Part shown: piece after piece, positions 7,114 through 11,706 of the stretch
How positions within the stretch are numbered: position 1 is the stretch's first letter
Layout of the letters: each line of letters opens with the position of its first letter
NCBI GenBank assembly: GCA_029939635.1
Contig: JAOZSN010000093.1
Span: forward strand, 1-11,706
Reading direction: 5' to 3'
DNA: 11,706 bases
Origin: Deltaproteobacteria bacterium
GTDB lineage: Bacteria; Desulfobacterota; Desulfobulbia; Desulfobulbales; SURF-16
Translations under genes and position numbers: made by a program
Notes under the pieces: model-generated
The model's database searches: none
What the model was told of the DNA's origin: nothing
The model's input: only the letters and a program-made list of their open reading frames with translations

Positions 7114-7281
7114 CGAATACCGTATCTATTCAGCTGCACTCCATCTTCGCCCATTTAGGACTTCTCGCGTAACACTAGTACGCTTCTAAGCCCTAAATGA
7201 ACAAATCTGAAGCACATCTGAATAGATACGTGACTGAGTTTAGGTTCATTTCGAGCTTATGCTGAATAATTACCGAATACC
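7114..7281. mobile_element. MITE-like element with 13-bp terminal inverted repeats and 8-bp direct repeats
   Basis: The 152-bp core (7122-7273) starts GTATCTATTCAGC and ends with GCTGAATAATTAC, whose complement GTAATTATTCAGC matches 11 of 13 bases. The core is flanked on each side by CGAATACC (7114-7121 and 7274-7281), as expected for an 8-bp target duplication. An internal copy of the end motif (CTGAATAGATACG, 7218-7230) forms a perfect 13-bp inverted repeat with 7121-7133, and nested arms CATTTAGG/CCTAAATG (7152-7159, 7192-7199) share the same centre. No open reading frame fits a transposase, so it would be a non-autonomous element. An 8-bp duplication is compatible with several insertion sequence families (IS66, ISL3 and IS256 among them); the parent cannot be named from sequence alone. 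Confidence 0.68.
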
Positions 7282-7451
7282 TACGTTATAATCTTAGCCA
7301 AACCAAAGGCGATACCAGCACAGATAACCAGGCCGATGATATACTGGGTAGGGTTAGAAAACAGAGTGGGCAGGGTGCCGATGGCCAGCATGATGAAAAT
7401 TCCCCGCCCCACTCGTACCACTTCCTTATTCTTCTTCACCAAAATCTCCAT
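7281..7451 (-). CDS. Small two-helix membrane protein, 56 aa
   Basis: On the minus strand ATG is at 7451-7449 and TAG ends at 7281. The product begins MEILVKKNKEVVRVGRG and has two hydrophobic helices (GIFIMLAIGTLPTLF and QYIIGLVICAGIAFGLAKII) joined by SNPT. AAGG lies about eight bases upstream of the start, inside the end of the kinase gene, and only five bases separate the kinase stop from this ATG, so the two are surely co-transcribed. The basic N-terminus suggests a cytosolic start. It resembles the short membrane proteins that accompany Hmc/Nhc-type redox complexes, and DUF2892-type proteins, only in size and hydrophobicity; I do not recognise a family. The downstream MITE-like repeat overlaps the last base of its stop codon, so the gene end appears intact. 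Confidence 0.7.
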   Translation of the reverse strand: MEILVKKNKEVVRVGRGIFIMLAIGTLPTLFSNPTQYIIGLVICAGIAFGLAKIIT

Positions 7452-7456
7452 TCCCT

Positions 7457-8968
7457 CTACCTTGAGGCAGGCAGCACTACTGTAACGCAGGTCTGCTTAT
7501 TTTCTTCACTGCTAATGGTTATAGAACCATTGTGCTGATCAATAATTTCCTGGCATACAGTGAGACCAAGACCGACTCCAGCTGAAGCTGACTTGGTGGT
7601 AAAGGATGGCTCAAAGACATGCTCAAGATCCTGTTGCGCTATGCCACAGCCATGATCAACAAACTCTAACTGGGCTTGGCCCTGCGCTGTCTTGCTGCCT
7701 TGAATATGCACGATTTTATTATCGTCACGGGAGGAATAACGTTTATTCAAACCATAACGGGCATTGCTGAGGATATTCAAAAAAACCTGCTGCATCTGGC
7801 GGCCTTCTATCTTTAAACTTGGCAACTGGTCAATATCTACCTCGACACTGGCCCCATCAATACGAAAATAATGAGCCATCAAGGCCAGGGAATTGTGGAG
7901 CACATCCCCGATATTAGCAAGCTCACGAGACACCTCCTCACCCTGTCCAAAAGCCAGGACATTCTTGGCCAAACCAGCGATCTTCTCCCCTTCACGAATA
8001 ATACCTGCCATCATTTCAGCACGCTGCTCAGCAAAATCAGGATCACAGGAAGAATCTGATAATACCTGGGCGTAATTAATTATGCCGTTACTGTGATTAT
8101 TCACCTCATGGGCTAGTCCTGTGGCAATATCACCTAATACTGCAAGATGAGAAACACGAACCATTTCTACTTTTTTACTCTTTTCGTTGGCAAGGTCACC
8201 ATCAAGTACATCTAACTGCGTCTGCAACTCAGTGCAATCAAGAAGTAATTGAGCATTCTGTTGGCTGGACAGCTCATCTTTGTCCCTAAAATACCTAAAT
8301 GACTTAGCGAGACTATCAACTTCCTGGCAGCGGCTAGAGCCAGAAATCTCTCCTCCTTTGCCCTGGACAGCTGCAGCAGCCTGCTGGACAAGATGCAAAA
8401 ATGAGGCAATTAAATTGCGATGCAGGACAAGAAGAACCGTCACCAGCAAGAAAACAATAATTCCAAAGGAACCAATGATGATGTTTTGAAAACTAATTAA
8501 TCGCTGTTTGGCCTTATTAACCAACACTCGGTCGAACAGAATGAGATGCTCACCTAAAATACGCATCTCTCGATTCAGTATCCGGGTATTTTCAGCCAAA
8601 TCCTTGCCATCATCAACCTGGTGTAACAGGAGAATAATACCTGACAAATCAACAGTATCGAGCAAGGTAAGCTTATACTCATCGCTGAAATGTTTATCTG
8701 ATAATATATCATTGAGATTAGCGTTAAGTTCCTCCATCTCGCCGGTAATTGAACGTAAATCGACACTATTATTCGTATCCAGCAACAGATCAAACACCTG
8801 TTCTCGGATAATGGAGAATTGAAATATCAACCGTTCTGTCTGGCTGATAATGGCCTCATGGGCCTGATACAACTGGTACTGCCGGACCCCCTGGGTAAGA
8901 AGCAGGATCATGGATAGCAGAACCAGACAGTAAATGGTGTAAATTTTCTTCTTGAGAGGAAACTCCAT
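7457..8968 (-). CDS. Membrane sensor histidine kinase
   Basis: A protein of 503 aa from ATG 8968, which follows AGGAGG at 8975-8980 with a six-base spacer; the GTG at 8974 would leave no spacer. Two membrane helices (about 9-28 and 163-183) bracket a helical periplasmic sensor region of about 130 residues. A HAMP-like segment and a coiled coil (about 225-270) lead to the HisKA helix SHLAVLGDIATGLAHEVNN with phospho-acceptor His287. The ATPase domain shows the N box (VFLNILSNARYGL, Asn398 and Asn402), G1 (DHGCGI, from Asp438), the F box (FEPSFTTK) and G2 (GVGLGL, 465-468), so all catalytic boxes are present. After the acceptor His the usual NNPL is replaced by NNHSNGI. No response regulator gene is in the window. 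Its place behind a redox complex suggests it senses respiratory or redox status, but this is inference. Confidence 0.93.
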   Translation of the reverse strand: MEFPLKKKIYTIYCLVLLSMILLLTQGVRQYQLYQAHEAIISQTERLIFQFSIIREQVFDLLLDTNNSVDLRSITGEMEELNANLNDILSDKHFSDEYKLTLLDTVDLSGIILLLHQVDDGKDLAENTRILNREMRILGEHLILFDRVLVNKAKQRLISFQNIIIGSFGIIVFLLVTVLLVLHRNLIASFLHLVQQAAAAVQGKGGEISGSSRCQEVDSLAKSFRYFRDKDELSSQQNAQLLLDCTELQTQLDVLDGDLANEKSKKVEMVRVSHLAVLGDIATGLAHEVNNHSNGIINYAQVLSDSSCDPDFAEQRAEMMAGIIREGEKIAGLAKNVLAFGQGEEVSRELANIGDVLHNSLALMAHYFRIDGASVEVDIDQLPSLKIEGRQMQQVFLNILSNARYGLNKRYSSRDDNKIVHIQGSKTAQGQAQLEFVDHGCGIAQQDLEHVFEPSFTTKSASAGVGLGLTVCQEIIDQHNGSITISSEENKQTCVTVVLPASR

Positions 8969-8974
8969 GACCAC

Positions 8975-8980
8975 CCTCCT
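8975..8980 (-). promoter_or_regulatory. Strong ribosome binding site of the histidine kinase
   Basis: AGGAGG (minus strand) ends six bases before ATG 8968. It rules out the in-frame GTG at 8974, which would abut the site directly. Confidence 0.75.
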
Positions 8981-8986
8981 TAAGAT

Positions 8987-9094
8987 AGGTGTCGGGGATC
9001 AGGTTTCAGGTTTCAGGCCTAGGGAAGCAGAGGCCAAGGTGCCAGCAGGATACCAGAGGAAAATGATCCTCCTGACAACTGACACCTGACACCT
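8987..9094. repeat. Heptad-repeat inverted element between NrfD-type and kinase genes
   Basis: On the plus strand the left side reads AGGTGTC (8987-8993), then three seven-base units ATCAGGT, TTCAGGT, TTCAGGC (8998-9018). The right side has TGACAAC, TGACACC, TGACACC (9073-9093), so GACACCT (9081-9087 and 9088-9094) is the complement of the left AGGTGTC. GGATCA (8996-9001) and TGATCC (9064-9069) form a second complementary pair. The whole 108 bp can fold as a loose stem-loop with register slippage owing to the 7-bp period. It fills the gap between two same-strand genes and has no coding potential of its own. Confidence 0.6.
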
Positions 9095-9096
9095 GT

Positions 9097-10353
9097 TTAC
9101 TTATCATCCTCCTTCCAGCCGAAAAGAATAGGCAGACGATATAGTACGCCACGATAGACCACAATATAGGTGGCATAGACCATGATGGCAATGGTAAACT
9201 CACGCCAATGCGGAATCTCTGGATACAGCTTCCAGTTATAGGCAATAAGAGCAGTATTAAGACGATTTAAGGCAATACCAAACACCGCAAGAAATGCTGC
9301 AAACCGTGCCATACCAGGGCGATTATTACGCACAGACAGTGCATAGAAAGTCAAAGGCATAACCACACCAACCGTCATTTCAAAGATATACCACTGTCCC
9401 CAACCCGTAAGCAACAGAGACCACTCGTTATCATGGGCCAAGGCAGTTATCTTGATAACCAGATAAGTGATCAGGGCAAGGGCACAGCCCTTAGAAATGC
9501 CCACGGTAATACGATCCAAACTCCGTAAAAACGTATCATCACAGCGCCACTTCAAGAACCACTTACATAAGGTACTCACCACCAGCAGCATAGACAGCCC
9601 GCCAAAGATTGAAGAGCAGAAGAAATGAATCCACTGGAAGGCACCTGAAAACCAGAGGGGGTGTAGCTTCCCTGGGGCATAGGTGAACAAGGCGCCCAGA
9701 GCTCCTTGATGCAGCGTAGAGAGAATAATACCAGCAACGGTCAGTCCTAAAACCATGCTTTTAACCATTTTCTTGGGTTTTACCCAGCCCATGAATTCAC
9801 TAAAGGCAGGGACAAGCTCAGCAATCTGTACGGAGAGATAGGTGGCAACATGCCAGGCCACTAAAAAGAGGACAGCAGCAGGGCCTAAAGAAACAACCAT
9901 GGGATAGACAAGACGCCATGGTTGGCCAAGATCTACCTCTAAAAAGAGAACCGCAAAGAAATAGCCCAAAAGACCATTAAGCAGACCAAGACGCTCTAGC
10001 GGCTTAAAATCCTTGCGCCCAAAAAGCTCCACCGTGGTACCCATCATAAAGCCAGAGGCAGATAACGGTACCATGACAAAGAGTCCCCAGCCCAAGAAGA
10101 GCCCCCAGGGATAATCATAAGAACCATGGGTGGCCCAGCCCAAGCCATAATAAAAACGGCCTAGAAGAACAGGAACCCCCACGGCATAGATAACAGCAAG
10201 TATCCAGTTAAATGGATTACGAACCATTTGTTGCACATACTCAGCTGGCGACAGACCCAGCAGTACTTTTTCCTTAATAGTCCAGGGCCTGTTGGCACCT
10301 GGCTTTTCTAATGTATCAACGGGCTTAAACCCATTATCGACAATTTTTTGCAT
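9097..10353 (-). CDS. NrfD/HybB-type membrane quinone-interacting subunit of a multiheme cytochrome redox complex
   Basis: A protein of 418 aa; ATG 10353 follows a purine-rich AGGAGGAG about six bases upstream, which overlaps the stop of the ferredoxin gene. The sequence is a polytopic membrane protein with about ten helices. A cytosolic N-terminus (about 45 residues, with PWTIKEKVLLGLSPAEYV) precedes the first helix WILAVIYAVGVPVLL. Features typical of the HybB/HmcC branch of NrfD proteins are visible: YPWGLFLGWGLFVMVPLSASG, FLEVDLGQPWRLVYP, LSTLHQGALGALF, and a late FGIALNRLNTALIAYNW. This subunit has no haem; in relatives it binds menaquinone and passes electrons to or from the periplasmic iron-sulfur subunit. 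Here it would pair with the ferredoxin and cytochrome upstream. No cytosolic HmcF-like or HmcE-like subunit appears downstream, which fits the smaller Nhc/Ohc-type complexes more than full Hmc. Confidence 0.93.
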   Translation of the reverse strand: MQKIVDNGFKPVDTLEKPGANRPWTIKEKVLLGLSPAEYVQQMVRNPFNWILAVIYAVGVPVLLGRFYYGLGWATHGSYDYPWGLFLGWGLFVMVPLSASGFMMGTTVELFGRKDFKPLERLGLLNGLLGYFFAVLFLEVDLGQPWRLVYPMVVSLGPAAVLFLVAWHVATYLSVQIAELVPAFSEFMGWVKPKKMVKSMVLGLTVAGIILSTLHQGALGALFTYAPGKLHPLWFSGAFQWIHFFCSSIFGGLSMLLVVSTLCKWFLKWRCDDTFLRSLDRITVGISKGCALALITYLVIKITALAHDNEWSLLLTGWGQWYIFEMTVGVVMPLTFYALSVRNNRPGMARFAAFLAVFGIALNRLNTALIAYNWKLYPEIPHWREFTIAIMVYATYIVVYRGVLYRLPILFGWKEDDK

Positions 10354-10368
10354 TGTATCTCCTCCTCC

Positions 10369-11292
10369 CTAAGACTTCGTATCATCTGTATTGGCATCCT
10401 TGCGGGTGGCCAACAGATGAAAACCTGTGAACAGGGCGGGCCAAATGGTCAAAACCATGGGCACCATGCCAAGAAAATCTTTCACATAGCTGATTATTGG
10501 GTCATTGCCGAGATGGGTATCAAACCCTACCTCTTCAAAAGGCACATCGGACAGATACATCCAGGAGGTTCCCCCCACCTCTTTCTCGCCGTAGACGTGG
10601 CTGACATATTTTTCAGGATTATCCTGAATGGTCTTATGGGCCTTATCAACGAGATCTTTACGCTTACCAAAGGTCATAACCCCATTAGGACAGGCCTCAA
10701 CACAGGCCGGAGCACGGCCAAACTTAAGGCGGGTATCGTAGCACATGATACATTTGACCACGACAGGGTTGATGGCACTGGAGAAGCTGTAAGCCGGCAC
10801 ATAGAAAGGACAGGCTATCATACATGTCCTGCAACCAACACAGACCTTAGGGTCATAAATAACAGCACCTTCGGGTGTCTTGGTGTAGGCATTAACAAAG
10901 CAAGAGGTCAGACAGGCTGGCTCCTGGCAATGATTACACTGAAATTTCCTAAAGAGAGGGTGATCACGACCTTCAACCTCATACTTATTAACTACAGTGT
11001 ATGCCTTCTCTGTGGTGCGACGAGGGAGACCACCATGACGGTGCTCCTCAAAAACAGACATATCATCAAAGGGTTTATCTGGAGCTGCCAGTCCCTGCTC
11101 TTTGTTACAGGCAGCCTCACAGGTACGACAGCCGATACATTTTGTCATATCGACCAGCACACCCATACTATCTGGATAGCCGCCAAAGGTGCCTCCAGCA
11201 GCCTTGCTTTCGGTAGCCTTTGCAGTAGCTGCTACAGCAAGGCCTCCAGCCAGACCATTTTTTATAAAATTTCTTCTATTCATGCTCTTCAT
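10369..11292 (-). CDS. Tat-exported four-cluster [4Fe-4S] ferredoxin-like subunit, HybA/HmcB type
   Basis: A protein of 307 aa; ATG 11292 follows GAGGTG. The N-terminus MNRRNFIKNGLAGGLAV is a twin-arginine signal, so the protein is exported folded with its clusters. Four cysteine sets are complete: C52/55/58/62 (CIGCRTCEAAC), C119/122/127/131 (CNHCQEPACLTSC), C151/154/157/161 (CVGCRTCMIAC) and C181/184/197/201 (CIMC then CVEAC). Each should help ligate a [4Fe-4S] cluster. A C-terminal hydrophobic segment (about 273-295, FLGMVPMVLTIWPALFTGF) would anchor it in the membrane, as in HybA. It lies 53 bases after the cytochrome gene and 15 bases before the NrfD-type gene, so the three form one operon. 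It should relay electrons between the multiheme cytochrome and the membrane quinone subunit. Confidence 0.95.
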   Translation of the reverse strand: MKSMNRRNFIKNGLAGGLAVAATAKATESKAAGGTFGGYPDSMGVLVDMTKCIGCRTCEAACNKEQGLAAPDKPFDDMSVFEEHRHGGLPRRTTEKAYTVVNKYEVEGRDHPLFRKFQCNHCQEPACLTSCFVNAYTKTPEGAVIYDPKVCVGCRTCMIACPFYVPAYSFSSAINPVVVKCIMCYDTRLKFGRAPACVEACPNGVMTFGKRKDLVDKAHKTIQDNPEKYVSHVYGEKEVGGTSWMYLSDVPFEEVGFDTHLGNDPIISYVKDFLGMVPMVLTIWPALFTGFHLLATRKDANTDDTKS

Positions 11293-11345
11293 GCTTCACC
11301 TCTTTTAAAGAGTTCTACCTCACGTTCTTAACCCGGATAGAACAA

Positions 11346-11706
11346 TCAATGACCGCCGTGGCCGCTCGATTTTACGGGTGCTGGTGCATAAGGACCGGTA
11401 TGATATACTTTTTGACCTTTATCAGTCATGGCGTGACAATCCTGGCAGCCAAGGGGTGCTCCCATTTCCTTATGGCATCCCATACAGTTAAGATGATACG
11501 CAGCTTTGAGACCAACCTTGATACGATGGTTGACATGCGGAATACCTTCTGTCCTGCTCATCTCTGCGGCGGTAAAAGGCTCGGCCGCATGACAGGCACT
11601 ACAGGATGGATCGGGAACCTCCACAGGTTGACGGTGACACGATACGCAACCACGCTCTTTAGTCGGCACCCCGGTTACATGATGATGACATTGAGAACAA
11701 TCTTCC
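11346..11706 (-). CDS. Multiheme cytochrome c, periplasmic (5' end outside window)
   Basis: The minus-strand frame is open to the window edge (first full codon at 11705-11703), so the true start is beyond it; the in-frame GTG at 11669 is not credible as a start because a haem motif lies upstream of it. The visible 119 residues carry five CXXCH sites: CSQCH (just before that GTG), CVSCH, CSACH, CMGCH and CQDCH. Extra histidines (HVNH, AYH, YH) may be distal ligands for bis-His haems. The pattern of closely spaced motifs with AYHLNCMGCHKEMGAP followed by CQDCHA resembles the class III cytochrome c modules of HmcA, NhcA and OhcA. The tail is His/Gly rich (SSGHGGH). The total haem number cannot be counted here, and it decides whether this is an Nhc-, Ohc- or Hmc-type complex. 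Confidence 0.93.
   Translation of the reverse strand, partial: EDCSQCHHHVTGVPTKERGCVSCHRQPVEVPDPSCSACHAAEPFTAAEMSRTEGIPHVNHRIKVGLKAAYHLNCMGCHKEMGAPLGCQDCHAMTDKGQKVYHTGPYAPAPVKSSGHGGH

Noticed and set aside
6879..7154. Minus-strand frame of 91 codons across the terminator
   Set aside because: It covers the lipoprotein gene end, the terminator hairpin and part of the mobile element; no ribosome site or domain.
8987..9094. CRISPR array
   Set aside because: The repeated units are seven bases and contiguous without spacers; no cas genes are in the window.
10348..11331. Long plus-strand open frame (327 codons) opposite the ferredoxin gene
   Set aside because: It is fully antisense to a gene with four perfect iron-sulfur motifs and a Tat signal; its own translation shows no recognisable domain and is a typical shadow frame.

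Overview
The window looks like chromosome from a Gram-negative, anaerobic, sulfate-reducer-like bacterium (Desulfobacterota, plausibly Desulfobulbales). This is inferred from a multiheme cytochrome c / Tat-exported four-cluster ferredoxin / NrfD-type membrane protein operon of the Hmc/Nhc/Ohc class, plus several outer-membrane and periplasmic proteins and moderate base composition. No taxonomic marker gene is present, so the assignment is tentative.

Layout: two convergent gene blocks meet near 7.0-7.3 kb. The plus-strand block (1-6981) has two modules. Module A (1-2709) holds the last 49 codons of a MacB/LolC-type (FtsX-fold) ABC permease, a small NifX-like (dinitrogenase iron-molybdenum cofactor domain) protein that unusually carries a signal peptide, a LolA-like periplasmic protein, and a C-terminal-Phe outer-membrane beta-barrel. 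The first three reading frames overlap, so they are almost certainly co-expressed. Together they look like an inner membrane to periplasm to outer membrane export or lipid/lipoprotein trafficking path. Module B (2865-6981) holds a FlgO/CsgG-like periplasmic protein, a 658-aa TPR-containing exported protein, and a CsgG-like lipoprotein with a FlgT-C-like end. No flagellar or curli genes are nearby.

Between the blocks lie a long, near-perfect bidirectional terminator (7004-7054) and a 152-bp MITE-like element (7122-7273). The element has 13-bp terminal inverted repeats and 8-bp flanking direct repeats, and sits immediately behind the last minus-strand gene.

The minus-strand block, read from 11706 down to 7281, encodes a multiheme cytochrome c (5' end outside the window, five CXXCH motifs visible), a Tat-exported 4x[4Fe-4S] protein with a C-terminal membrane anchor, an NrfD/HybB-type quinone-interacting membrane subunit, then (after a 108-bp heptad-repeat element) a membrane sensor histidine kinase and a previously uncalled 56-aa membrane protein. 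The first three should form a membrane redox complex linking the periplasmic cytochrome pool to menaquinone. The kinase and small protein may be part of the same transcription unit, but that is inference from orientation and spacing.
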